DNA of 16,965 nt from Enterococcus sp. DIV0212c (GCF_017377505.1 NZ_JAFREN010000024.1:1-16965), one strand, 5' to 3'; shown: positions 1-7,399, counted from the stretch's first letter. The notes: a model not told the origin generated them from the sequence alone. Numbers and translations: made by a program.

Positions 1-22
1 GTTTTTGTCTTAAACTTTTTTA

Positions 23-985
23 TTATTCCATACCAATCAAATAATCGTCATCTTTCATTGCTTCAACAGTACCTAATAAGTAGCCATTGCCGACTTGTGA
101 GAAGAAATCGTGATTGCTTGTACCAGTAGAGATACCATTCATAACGATTGGGTTCACATCATTCGCTGTATCAGCAAATAATGGATCCATGCCAAGGTTC
201 ATCAAAGCTTTGTTAGCATTGTAGCGTAAGAAAGTTTTTACTTCTTCCGTCCAACCTAGCTCATCATATAATTGTTCTGTATAACGTTCTTCGTTTTCAT
301 ACAGTTCATAAAGAAGGTTGTACATCCAATCTTTCATTTCATTTTGTTCTGCTTCAGGTAATTCATTGAAACCTAATTGGAATTTGTAGCCAATATAAGT
401 ACCATGAACAGATTCATCACGAATGATCAATTTGATGATTTCAGCAACGTTTGCTAATTTGTTATTTCCTAAGTAGTAAAGAGGTGTGTAAAAACCAGAG
501 TAGAATAAGAAGGTTTCTAAAAATACACTGGCAACTTTCTTTTCTAACGGTGTACCATTTTTATAAATTTCATTGATTTTTTCGGCTTTTGTTTGTAAGT
601 AGATATTCGTATTTGTCCATTCAAAGATTTCATCGATTTCTTTTTTAGTGTTTAATGTACTAAAAATTGATGAATAGCTTTTAGCGTGGACAGATTCCAT
701 AAACTGAATGTTGTTTAAAACAGCTTCTTCATGTGGTGTACGAACATCGTTTCTTAGTTGCTCCATACCGCTTTCAGATTGTACAGTATCTAGTAGTGTC
801 AGGCCACCAAAAACATATCCTACAGTTGTTTTTTCAAGGTCTGAAAGTGTTCTCCAGTCATCTAAATCGTTGGATAAAGGAATACGTGTATCTAACCAGA
901 ATTGTTCTGTTAGTTTTTCCCAAGTTGATTTATCAATCACATCTTCAATGGCGTTCCAGTTGATCGCTTCATAATATGTTGCCAT
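23..985 (-). CDS. nrdF: class Ib ribonucleoside-diphosphate reductase beta subunit NrdF
   Basis: This is the radical-generating small subunit of the class Ib ribonucleotide reductase; it holds the dimetal/tyrosyl-radical cofactor that NrdE needs to reduce NDPs to dNDPs in the cytoplasm. The 320-residue length is normal for NrdF. By alignment from memory with E. coli NrdF the full ligand set is present: D66, E97, H100, E157, E191 and H194, with the radical tyrosine at Y104 in the segment ESVHAKSY. The ATG at 985 is preceded on the minus strand by GAGGAGG, so the start is secure. It is the last gene of nrdHIEF, 105 bp after nrdE; a hairpin lies in that gap. No terminator is visible in the 22 bases left in the window. 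Identification is very secure; whether the metal is Mn or Fe in vivo is not shown by sequence, although the presence of NrdI favours Mn. Confidence 0.97.
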   Translation of the reverse strand: MATYYEAINWNAIEDVIDKSTWEKLTEQFWLDTRIPLSNDLDDWRTLSDLEKTTVGYVFGGLTLLDTVQSESGMEQLRNDVRTPHEEAVLNNIQFMESVHAKSYSSIFSTLNTKKEIDEIFEWTNTNIYLQTKAEKINEIYKNGTPLEKKVASVFLETFLFYSGFYTPLYYLGNNKLANVAEIIKLIIRDESVHGTYIGYKFQLGFNELPEAEQNEMKDWMYNLLYELYENEERYTEQLYDELGWTEEVKTFLRYNANKALMNLGMDPLFADTANDVNPIVMNGISTGTSNHDFFSQVGNGYLLGTVEAMKDDDYLIGME

Positions 986-1030
986 GTATTTTCCTCCTCA
1001 TTACCTTTACGTTAAAATACAGTAAATCAT

Positions 1031-1068
1031 AGAACAAGGCGACCATAGGACGCCTTGTTTGTTTTTTT
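1031..1068 (-). promoter_or_regulatory. stem-loop in the nrdE-nrdF gap
   Basis: A 9-bp perfect stem (1033-1041 with 1051-1059, AACAAGGCG/CGCCTTGTT) continues after an A/A mismatch into a CC/GG pair with a 3-nt loop. On the plus strand it is followed by seven T, as a terminator would be, but no plus-strand gene ends here. On the minus strand, the sense of the nrd mRNA, the A-run precedes the stem and no U-run follows, so it more likely acts as an mRNA stability or processing element that sets the nrdF/nrdE ratio. The function is inference. Confidence 0.5.
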
Positions 1069-1090
1069 ACGAGTTTGTTGGTATCAATTT

Positions 1091-3256
1091 TTAGATGACA
1101 CAACTCTCACATTGGTTACTACCAATCTCTTCAGCATCATCCGTAAATGTTCGTACATAATAAATTGATTTAACACCTTTATGGAAAGCATAGTGGCGTA
1201 AAATATTCAAATCACGTGTTGTTTGTTTTGGTGAATCTTTCCATTCGTATAAACCTTCTGGAATTTCAGAACGCATAAACAATGTCAAACTCATTCCTTG
1301 ATCCACATGTTGTTGTGCTGTTGCATAAACATCGATTACTTTACGCATATCCATGTCATAAGCAGATGTGTAATAAGGAATCGTATCATTTGCTAGATGA
1401 GGAGCAGGGTAGTAAATTTTACCGATTTTCTTTTCTTGGCGCTCTTCGATCATACGAGTGATTGGGTGGATACTAGCACTTGTATCATTGATATAAGAAA
1501 TAGAGCCATTAGGTGCTACAGCTAAACGATTTTGGTGGTACAAGCCGTCTTTTTTCACTGCATCACGTAAGTTTGCCCAGTCTTCAGAAGTTGGAACAAA
1601 AATATCTTTAAAGATTTCTTTGACTTTATCTGATTGAGGAGTGAAGTCTCCTTCAATATATTTATCGAAATATGAACCATTAGCATAATCAGATTTTTCA
1701 AAATTATGGAATGTTTCGTTGTATTGTTTTGCAATGTTATTACTTTCTACTAAAGTCCAGTAGTTTAATAAAGTAAAGTAAACATTGGTAAAATCAAGTG
1801 AGTCTTTAGAGCCATATTCCATATGGTTTTTAGCAAAGAATGTATGCAGACCCATCGCGCCAAGTCCAATTGTATGACTTAATCGATTTCCGTTTTGAAT
1901 AGAAGGAACGACATCGATATCAGAGGCATCAGTAACAAAAGTTAACGCACGTGTCATTGCACGAACAGATTTACCAAAATCAGGGCTGTCCATCAAGTTG
2001 ACGATATTTGTTGAACCTAAGTTACAGCTGATGTCTGTACCAAGTGTTTCATATTCTTGTTTGCCATTTAAAACAGAAGGTGTTTGAACTTGTAGGATTT
2101 CTGAACATAAGTTACTCATAATGATTTTGCCATATGCAGGATTGCTTCTGTTGGCTGTATCGATATTGATGATATATGGGTAGCCAGATTCTTGTTGTAA
2201 TTTAGAAATTTCATTTTCTAGATCACGTGCTTTGATTTTACGTTTACGAATTTTAGGATTAGCAACTAGATTATCGTATTCTTTGGTAATATCAACGTAA
2301 GAGAAAGGCACGCCATACTCACGTTCTACACTATAAGGACTGAATAAGTACATATCTTCATTATTACGAGCTAATTCGTAAAACTTATCAGGAACCACAA
2401 CACCTAAAGATAAAGTCTTCACACGAACTTTTTCATCCGCATTTTCTTTTTTCGTTGATAGGAACATCTCGATATCTGGATGGAAAACGTTTAGGTAAAC
2501 AACTCCAGCACCTTGACGTTGACCTAATTGATTCGAATAACTAAAGCTATCTTCGAACAATTTCATAACAGGAACCACGCCGCTGGCAGCTCCTTCATAA
2601 CCTTTGATCGGTGCTCCTGCTTCACGTAAGTTTGCTAATGTGATCCCCACACCGCCGCCAATACGTGATAATTGTAAAGCGGAGTTGATTGAACGGCCAA
2701 TGCTGTTCATATCATCTGTCACTTGGATCAAGAAACAAGAAACAAGCTCGCCACGACGTTTACGTCCAGCATTTAAGAAAGAAGGTGTCGCAGGTTGGTA
2801 ACGTTGATGAATCATTTCATCCGCTAAAACCAAAGCCAATTCTTCATTGCCATCAGCAAAATACAATGCATTGAAAGCTACACGATCTTCATAGCTTTCT
2901 AAGTATTCAGTTCCTTCATTGTTTTTAAGCGCATATTGTGAATAAAACTTGTAAGCTGCCATAAATGATTTAAATTCAAAATTCTGTTCATCAAGAAATG
3001 TATATAATTGTTCAATAAAAGCCATAGAATATTTTTCAATAAATGCAGTTTCTAAATAATCATTGTCGATCAAGTAATTAATTTTTTCTTCTATAGTATT
3101 GAAAGTTCTTGTATTAGGAAGAACATTTTCTTTGAAGAAAGCTTCCAATGCTTCTTTATCCTTATGTAAAGGAATTTGTCCGTCAACAGGACGGTTGATC
3201 TCATTATTCAGCTTAAAATAGCTAACATCTTTAATTTCTTTTAGACTCAAGTTCAT
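1091..3256 (-). CDS. nrdE: class Ib ribonucleoside-diphosphate reductase alpha subunit NrdE
   Basis: Catalytic large subunit that reduces ribonucleoside diphosphates. It has 721 residues, as expected for NrdE; the short N-terminus lacks the ATP-cone of NrdA. Visible catalytic features are the redox cysteine pair C174 (in ELVSCFLIQ) and C411 (in DISCNLGST), the radical-site triad N382/C384/E386 in SNLCSEI, tandem tyrosines Y699-Y700 (SIYYVR) for radical transfer, and a C-terminal mobile pair C716/C719 (CESC) that is re-reduced by NrdH. The ATG at 3256 lies inside the end of nrdI, giving a 26-bp overlap and probable translational coupling; the local ribosome site is weak (AAGAAAG). Nothing is missing or broken. 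Its neighbours confirm the class Ib assignment. Confidence 0.97.
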   Translation of the reverse strand: MNLSLKEIKDVSYFKLNNEINRPVDGQIPLHKDKEALEAFFKENVLPNTRTFNTIEEKINYLIDNDYLETAFIEKYSMAFIEQLYTFLDEQNFEFKSFMAAYKFYSQYALKNNEGTEYLESYEDRVAFNALYFADGNEELALVLADEMIHQRYQPATPSFLNAGRKRRGELVSCFLIQVTDDMNSIGRSINSALQLSRIGGGVGITLANLREAGAPIKGYEGAASGVVPVMKLFEDSFSYSNQLGQRQGAGVVYLNVFHPDIEMFLSTKKENADEKVRVKTLSLGVVVPDKFYELARNNEDMYLFSPYSVEREYGVPFSYVDITKEYDNLVANPKIRKRKIKARDLENEISKLQQESGYPYIINIDTANRSNPAYGKIIMSNLCSEILQVQTPSVLNGKQEYETLGTDISCNLGSTNIVNLMDSPDFGKSVRAMTRALTFVTDASDIDVVPSIQNGNRLSHTIGLGAMGLHTFFAKNHMEYGSKDSLDFTNVYFTLLNYWTLVESNNIAKQYNETFHNFEKSDYANGSYFDKYIEGDFTPQSDKVKEIFKDIFVPTSEDWANLRDAVKKDGLYHQNRLAVAPNGSISYINDTSASIHPITRMIEERQEKKIGKIYYPAPHLANDTIPYYTSAYDMDMRKVIDVYATAQQHVDQGMSLTLFMRSEIPEGLYEWKDSPKQTTRDLNILRHYAFHKGVKSIYYVRTFTDDAEEIGSNQCESCVI

Positions 3257-3608
3257 TCACTACTTTCTTAAAGGATTCCACGTCTTCGTTCGTGCCGCTA
3301 AATTCAAAAGCAAAAAGCATCGGAACGTTGTAATCACGTGCTATGTCTTTGGCTGTATATACGTATAATTCTGCGAAATTGAGGTTGCCGCCTCCAGCGA
3401 CGCCTTGCAAATATTCTCGATTATTTTTGTAATCAAGAAAATCGTTCACTACTTCGGTAATTTCTTGGTCATAAGTAGGAACAACTAAGACAAAAGGCTC
3501 ATTTATCTCAAAAAAAGGATTCGCAGGCTCAATTTCGCAAGCTGCTAAATCCAATTTTTTAATGAAGCGTCTGGTTTGTCCGGTGACTGAAAAATAAACA
3601 ATTTTCAT
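3231..3608 (-). CDS. nrdI: NrdI, flavodoxin-like protein for class Ib RNR
   Basis: Small FMN protein that supplies the oxidant used to assemble the Mn(III)2-tyrosyl radical cofactor of NrdF. The 125-residue product starts with KIVYFSVTGQTRRF, the phosphate-binding loop of flavodoxin-like NrdI proteins, and has the glycine-rich FMN loop GVAGGGNLNFAELY at about residues 68-81. It begins 1 bp after the nrdH stop and overlaps nrdE by 26 bp, so nrdH-I-E are tightly coupled. NrdI needs an electron source; the FNR-type reductase at 11717-12730 is a possible one (inference). Family and role are well established; identification is secure. Confidence 0.95.
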   Translation of the reverse strand: MKIVYFSVTGQTRRFIKKLDLAACEIEPANPFFEINEPFVLVVPTYDQEITEVVNDFLDYKNNREYLQGVAGGGNLNFAELYVYTAKDIARDYNVPMLFAFEFSGTNEDVESFKKVVNELESKRN

Positions 3609-3609
3609 T

Positions 3610-3834
3610 TTAGCTAGCCAATTGTTTTAATTGATCAGGACGGAATCCTACAACTGTTGTAGCATCAGAAGTGATAACCGGAACACTTTGGAATCCTTGT
3701 TCTTTTAACCAGTCGATTGCGTCTGGTTGGATATCGATATTTACTTCTTCAAATGCTATATTATTCTCGCTCAAAAAGCGTTTTGCCATTTTACATTGGA
3801 TACAATTATTTTTAGAAAAGATTTTTACGTTCAT
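3610..3834 (-). CDS. nrdH: glutaredoxin-like NrdH redoxin
   Basis: Electron donor for NrdE. A 74-residue thioredoxin-fold protein with the active-site CIQC at residues 12-15, the cis-Pro segment SVPVIT and the GFRPDQL C-terminal motif typical of NrdH. NrdH proteins resemble glutaredoxins but are reduced by thioredoxin reductase. It is the first gene of the operon: the ATG at 3834 follows GAGGGGG on the minus strand, about 26 nt downstream of the predicted transcription start. The order nrdH-nrdI-nrdE-nrdF is the classical class Ib order. Identification is secure. Confidence 0.96.
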   Translation of the reverse strand: MNVKIFSKNNCIQCKMAKRFLSENNIAFEEVNIDIQPDAIDWLKEQGFQSVPVITSDATTVVGFRPDQLKQLAS

Positions 3835-3866
3835 TTTTAATTCCCCCTCAATTAGTTTACTTCACT

Positions 3867-3894
3867 AGTATAAATCTCTCAGGGAAAAAGTCAA
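3867..3894 (-). promoter_or_regulatory. nrdHIEF promoter
   Basis: Minus-strand sigma-A promoter: -35 TTGACT (3894-3889), 16-bp spacer, -10 TATACT (3872-3867). The predicted start is near 3860, leaving a short leader before nrdH. It is the only near-consensus promoter I see facing nrdH. Confidence 0.8.
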
Positions 3895-3901
3895 CACTTA
3901 G

Positions 3902-3948
3902 GCACTACATCTTGTGGTTGTTTTTTGGTGTAATACCATGTTTTGTGT
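3902..3948. promoter_or_regulatory. paired NrdR-like boxes upstream of nrdH
   Basis: Two 16-bp near-palindromes, GCACTACATCTTGTGG (3902-3917) and ATACCATGTTTTGTGT (3933-3948), each match about 12 of 16 positions of the NrdR box ACACWATATATWGTGT (consensus from memory). They lie exactly 31 bp apart, about three helical turns, as NrdR boxes usually do. The pair ends 7 bp from the nrd -35 element. NrdR represses RNR genes when ATP/dATP levels signal sufficiency. Confidence 0.7.
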
Positions 3949-4062
3949 TTTTGAAAGAAATATGAAAACACGTATTCTCTAGTTTTGAGCGACTATTATT
4001 GCTATTTTCGTGTTTAAAAAAGAAATTTATTAAATTTTGGATTGGAATTTTTAATTAAGAAA

Positions 4063-4110
4063 ACACAAGATATAGTGGTCGAACACGAAGAGACACACTA
4101 ACCAGATAGC
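4063..4110. promoter_or_regulatory. distal NrdR-like box, with weaker partner
   Basis: ACACAAGATATAGTGG (4063-4078) matches about 14 of 16 positions of the NrdR consensus, better than the proximal boxes. A weaker partner, ACACTAACCAGATAGC, starts 32 bp further (4095-4110) and keeps only one half-site. The pair sits midway between nrdH and feoA, over 160 bp from the nrd -35. I see no good promoter directly at it. Confidence 0.5.
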
Positions 4111-4157
4111 CCCTATTTTTAACATGAATTATTTTCTTACTATAGGTAGAAAGAACA

Positions 4158-4186
4158 TTGATTTAAGTATCACAAACAGGTATACT
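4158..4186 (+). promoter_or_regulatory. feoAB promoter
   Basis: TTGATT (4158-4163), 17-bp spacer, TATACT (4181-4186): a near-consensus sigma-A promoter facing feoA. Predicted start near 4193, giving a leader of about 110 nt with a small TAGCT/AGCTA hairpin (4263-4277) before the AGGAGG at 4292-4297. Confidence 0.78.
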
Positions 4187-4189
4187 TAA

Positions 4190-4209
4190 TGAGAACGATT
4201 ATCAATATC
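4190..4209. promoter_or_regulatory. Fur box over the feo start site
   Basis: GAGAACGATTATCAATATC (4191-4209) matches about 16 of 19 positions of the classical Fur box; the inner 7-1-7 form TGAGAACGATTATCA is 4190-4204. It directly follows the -10 and covers the predicted start, a position suited to iron-dependent repression of feoAB. Confidence 0.8.
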
Positions 4210-4303
4210 AATGGGATTTTTTATGAAATTTTTTCACAATTAGTGAGATAGGTTTGAATATATAGCTTCACGAGCTACAACATAAAAATAGGAGGACAAC
4301 TCA

Positions 4304-4771
4304 ATGTTGACATTGGCACAGGCAAAGTTGAATAAGGTTTATACAATTGAAGAGATTCAGGCAGAAGGTTTTGCGAAGAAGCATTTGAATAATCTTGGTC
4401 TTGTGCCAGGTGGGAAAGTTGTGTTGGTCAATCACTCTAGGGAGAATGGAATTGTTTTGTTACACAACAGCCGGATTGCAATTAATTTATCTGTATTGAA
4501 ACAAATTATAATAGTAGAAAAAAGTATCGATGAAGAAAATTGGATATCTCTAGATCAATTAACAGTAGGCGAAAAAGCCCGTGTAATTGGGATTCATGGG
4601 CAAGGTGCTGTTAAAAGACGATTGATGGATATGGGACTGACAAAGGGTGTGGATTTACTCGTTAGAAAAATGGCTCCATTAGGTGATCCGATTGAGATCA
4701 ATCTTCGTGGATATGAACTGACGCTAAGAAAAAACGAAGCAGAATTAGTCTTGGTACAGAAAGAAGGATAA
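4304..4771 (+). CDS. feoA: ferrous iron transport protein FeoA, two-domain form
   Basis: Cytoplasmic SH3-like protein that assists the FeoB Fe(II) transporter. FeoA is usually about 75-85 residues; this one has 155 and reads as two FeoA domains in tandem. The first is residues 1-72 (starting MLTLAQAKLNKVYTI and containing LNNLGLVPGGKV), the second residues 80-153 (starting SLDQLTVGEKARVIGI and containing RRLMDMGLTKGV and APLGDPIEINLRGYELTLRK). The second domain matches the canonical family better; the first has lost the GDP signature. ATG 4304 follows AGGAGG with 6 nt spacing. feoB starts 3 bp after the stop, so the two are coupled. A Fur box and promoter lie upstream. I recall enterococcal FeoA being this long, so this is probably lineage-typical rather than an assembly fusion. 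Confidence 0.93.
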   Translation: MLTLAQAKLNKVYTIEEIQAEGFAKKHLNNLGLVPGGKVVLVNHSRENGIVLLHNSRIAINLSVLKQIIIVEKSIDEENWISLDQLTVGEKARVIGIHGQGAVKRRLMDMGLTKGVDLLVRKMAPLGDPIEINLRGYELTLRKNEAELVLVQKEG

Positions 4772-4774
4772 AGG

Positions 4775-6928
4775 ATGAAAGAACAGCATATTGCTCTGAC
4801 AGGAAATCCGAATAGTGGGAAGACAACAGCGTTCAATGCATTGACGGGGGCGAATCAATATGTAGGGAATTGGCCGGGGGTTACGGTTGAACGAAAAGAA
4901 GGGAAGCTGAAAAAAAACAAGCAGATAACAATTCAGGATTTACCAGGTATTTATTCTCTTTCTCCATATACACCAGAAGAGGTGGTTGCCAGAGATTATT
5001 TATTGAGCGGTGGTCCAGATGTTATTGTAAACATCGTTGATGCGACAAATTTAGAACGAAACTTGTATTTGACGACTCAATTGATGGAGACGGGGATTCC
5101 AGTTGTAGTTGGGTTGAATATGATGGATATTCTAGATAAAACTGGCAGAAAAATCAATAGTGAAAAACTCTCTTATGGTTTAGGTGTGGATGTACTGGGC
5201 ATAAGTGCCTTGAAGAATCGTGGACTTGATGAATTAGTAAAAAAAGCAGTTAAACTAACAGAAGACTTTCCGCCAGAGTTTAACTATCCGACTTATGATA
5301 ATCGTTTAGAAGCAGCATTAAATGAAATCATGGATGTTTTAGGAAACAGTGTATTGGAAAAACAAGCACGTTGGTATAGTATCAAATTATTTGAAAGAGA
5401 TGCTAGAGTTCATACAGAATTAAAATTGAGTACACTACAGCAAAATGAAATAGAAGAAATTATTAAGATCACAGAACAAATCTTTGGTGATGATAGTGAA
5501 TCGATTGTCATCAATGAACGATATGAATTTATTACTCGTTTAACAGCTCTTTGTTCAATTGAGAAAAACGAAATCACATTCAGTACAAGTGATAAAATCG
5601 ATCGAATCGTGACCAATCGCTGGTTAGCTTTGCCGATTTTTGCATTGATTATGTGGTTTGTTTACTACTTAGCGATTCAAACTGTTGGGACAATGGGAAC
5701 GGATTGGATTAATGACGAATTGTTTGGAAATCTTGTGCCAAATACAGTTGAAGGTCTATTAGCTAGTTGGCAAGTGGCACCTTGGATGCAAAGCTTGATT
5801 TTAGATGGAATTATTGCTGGAGTTGGCGCTGTGTTGGGTTTCTTACCTCAGTTAGTTGTTCTATTCTTATGTTTAGGTTTCTTGGAAGATTGTGGCTATA
5901 TGTCAAGAATTGCCTTTGTGATGGATCGTTTATTTAGAAAATTTGGTTTATCTGGTAAATCGTTTATTCCAATGTTGATAGCGACAGGTTGTGGAGTACC
6001 AGGTGTCATGGCCAGCCGTACGATTGAAAACGAAAAAGACCGTAAGATGACGATCATGGTTACAACCTTTATGCCATGTTCAGCAAAATTGCCGATCATT
6101 GCATTGATTGCTGGTGCTTTTTTTCCAAAAAGTAGTTGGGTTTCACCATCCGCTTATTTTATTGGGATAGCAGCAATCGTATTATCGGGAATCGCGCTGA
6201 AAAAGACACGTTCATTTTCAGGAGATCCAGCTCCATTTATCATGGAATTACCAGCGTATCATATGCCGCAATTGCGTGGTGTTCTTCGTCATGCGTATGA
6301 TCGTAGTAAGTCTTTTGTTAAAAAAGCGGGAACGATTATTTTCGTGATGAGTATCATTATTTGGTTTACATCTACGTATACATTTACATTACAAGAAGCA
6401 GGTGCTGATCAAAGCATTTTGGCCAATTTAGGTAAAGTTATCGCGCCATTATTCGCACCACTTGGTTGGGGCACGTGGCAAGGAGCGGTTGCTACAATTA
6501 CTGGTTTGGTTGCAAAAGAAAATGTGATTGGCACATTCGGTATTTTGTTCGGACATTTAGGTGAAGTATCTGAGGATGGTGTGGAAGTTTGGTCTGCATT
6601 ACAAGCTGCCTTTACTCCTGTAGCTGCGTATTCATTTTTAGTCTTTAATTTGTTATGTGCACCATGTTTTGCGGCTATCGGTGCGATTCGTAGAGAAATG
6701 GGCGACTGGAAATGGACCTGGGGGGCAATCGGATATCAATGCGGTTTAGCTTATGTTGTTAGTTTCATTATCTATCAATTTGGACACGTTATATTTGAGA
6801 ATGGTCAAGTTGGTGTGGGGATTGTTATTGCAACACTGCTATTAATCATCATGGGCTATTATTTAGTTAGAAAACCAAAAGTAAAAGAAGAACCAGTTAT
6901 CACAATGGCAACTTTAGAAAGAGGGTAA
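4775..6928 (+). CDS. feoB: ferrous iron transporter FeoB
   Basis: Membrane Fe(II) transporter with an N-terminal G-protein domain. G-motifs: G1 GNPNSGKT (residues 10-17), G3 DLPG (55-58), G4 NMMD (115-118), G5 near SALKN. A helical spacer domain covers roughly residues 165-270. The transmembrane part, from about residue 285 (LALPIFALIMWFVYYLAI), has two Gate regions; the conserved CGVPG at about 408-412 and the following segment TTFMPCSAKLPI hold the cysteines expected for the translocation path. The C-terminal end lacks a FeoC-like domain. 717 residues is within the normal range. It is coupled to feoA and followed 4 bp later by the small Cys-rich gene. Confidence 0.97.
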   Translation: MKEQHIALTGNPNSGKTTAFNALTGANQYVGNWPGVTVERKEGKLKKNKQITIQDLPGIYSLSPYTPEEVVARDYLLSGGPDVIVNIVDATNLERNLYLTTQLMETGIPVVVGLNMMDILDKTGRKINSEKLSYGLGVDVLGISALKNRGLDELVKKAVKLTEDFPPEFNYPTYDNRLEAALNEIMDVLGNSVLEKQARWYSIKLFERDARVHTELKLSTLQQNEIEEIIKITEQIFGDDSESIVINERYEFITRLTALCSIEKNEITFSTSDKIDRIVTNRWLALPIFALIMWFVYYLAIQTVGTMGTDWINDELFGNLVPNTVEGLLASWQVAPWMQSLILDGIIAGVGAVLGFLPQLVVLFLCLGFLEDCGYMSRIAFVMDRLFRKFGLSGKSFIPMLIATGCGVPGVMASRTIENEKDRKMTIMVTTFMPCSAKLPIIALIAGAFFPKSSWVSPSAYFIGIAAIVLSGIALKKTRSFSGDPAPFIMELPAYHMPQLRGVLRHAYDRSKSFVKKAGTIIFVMSIIIWFTSTYTFTLQEAGADQSILANLGKVIAPLFAPLGWGTWQGAVATITGLVAKENVIGTFGILFGHLGEVSEDGVEVWSALQAAFTPVAAYSFLVFNLLCAPCFAAIGAIRREMGDWKWTWGAIGYQCGLAYVVSFIIYQFGHVIFENGQVGVGIVIATLLLIIMGYYLVRKPKVKEEPVITMATLERG

Positions 6929-6932
6929 AAAC

Positions 6933-7064
6933 ATGGCAACGTTTATTTTAGCAGTATTTATTTTTGGCAGTGCTGGATATGTTGTCTATTCTCGAATCAA
7001 AAAAGGGAAGAGTTGTGATGATTGTCATACGACGTGTCCTGTAAAAAAAGAGCAGGGAGAATAA
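6933..7064 (+). CDS. FeoB-associated Cys-rich membrane protein
   Basis: A 43-residue product that starts 4 bp after the feoB stop, with GAGGG at the feoB end as ribosome site. Residues 2-20 form one hydrophobic segment (ATFILAVFIFGSAGYVVYS); the cytosolic tail has a short Cys motif, CDDCHTTC (residues 28-35), then a charged end. This layout fits the FeoB-associated Cys-rich membrane protein family, found after feoB in many Firmicutes and sometimes treated as a FeoC stand-in. Its exact role is not established; metal handling or redox sensing at FeoB is inferred. Confidence 0.85.
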   Translation: MATFILAVFIFGSAGYVVYSRIKKGKSCDDCHTTCPVKKEQGE

Positions 7065-7070
7065 AAAAAG

Positions 7071-7122
7071 TCAGATACAATGAGATAAAACGAACGTAAT
7101 TTATTTCGTTGTGTCTGATGTT
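7071..7122 (+). terminator. terminator of the feo operon
   Basis: TCAGATACAA (7071-7080) pairs with TTGTGTCTGA (7109-7118), 10 bp with one G-U, and encloses an inner ACGAA/TTCGT stem. It starts 7 bp after the last stop codon. The downstream T-run is weak (GTTTCC) while a run of A precedes the stem, so termination may be incomplete. Confidence 0.65.
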
Positions 7123-7127
7123 TCCTC

Positions 7128-7156
7128 TTGAATAAACGACTTTCAAGTGCTACAAT
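7128..7156 (+). promoter_or_regulatory. tRNA-Lys promoter
   Basis: TTGAAT (7128-7133), 17-bp spacer, TACAAT (7151-7156), 19 bp before the mature tRNA 5' end. A near-consensus stable-RNA promoter. Confidence 0.8.
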
Positions 7157-7175
7157 ATTTAAGTACTAGTTATTC

Positions 7176-7248
<73 letters not shown>

Positions 7249-7249
7249 T

Positions 7250-7335
7250 TGGGTGCCAAACCCACGAGAACGAAGGAATATCGGCGCTATTGCAGCGTTT
7301 AGAAGATAATCCTTGCGTTCTTATTTTTATTTTGA
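7250..7335 (+). terminator. stem-loops and terminator behind tRNA-Lys
   Basis: TGGGT-GCCAA-ACCCA (7250-7264) is a small hairpin straight after the tRNA. It is followed by AGAACGAAGGA (7267-7277) pairing with TCCTTGCGTTCT (7310-7321) with one bulge, enclosing a CGCT/AGCG hairpin (7285-7297), then the T-rich run TATTTTTATTTT. The second structure is a good rho-independent terminator. Confidence 0.75.
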
Positions 7336-7356
7336 CACATTTTTTTATAAATCAAA

Positions 7357-7399
7357 AAGCCATTAGCATTGACCCATTCAAGTCGGTTGCTAGTGGCTT
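7357..7399. terminator. 12-bp inverted repeat, terminator-like
   Basis: AAGCCATTAGCA (7357-7368) pairs with TGCTAGTGGCTT (7388-7399) with one G-U and a 19-nt loop. The U-run (TTTTTG) follows on the minus strand, so if it is a terminator it acts on leftward transcription, yet I see no leftward gene ending here. Confidence 0.5.

Noticed and set aside
7332..7360. TTGACA at 7332-7337 as a promoter -35
   Set aside because: No -10 element occurs at 16-18 bp; TATAAA is only 8 bp away, and the hexamer falls within the T-rich tail of the terminator.
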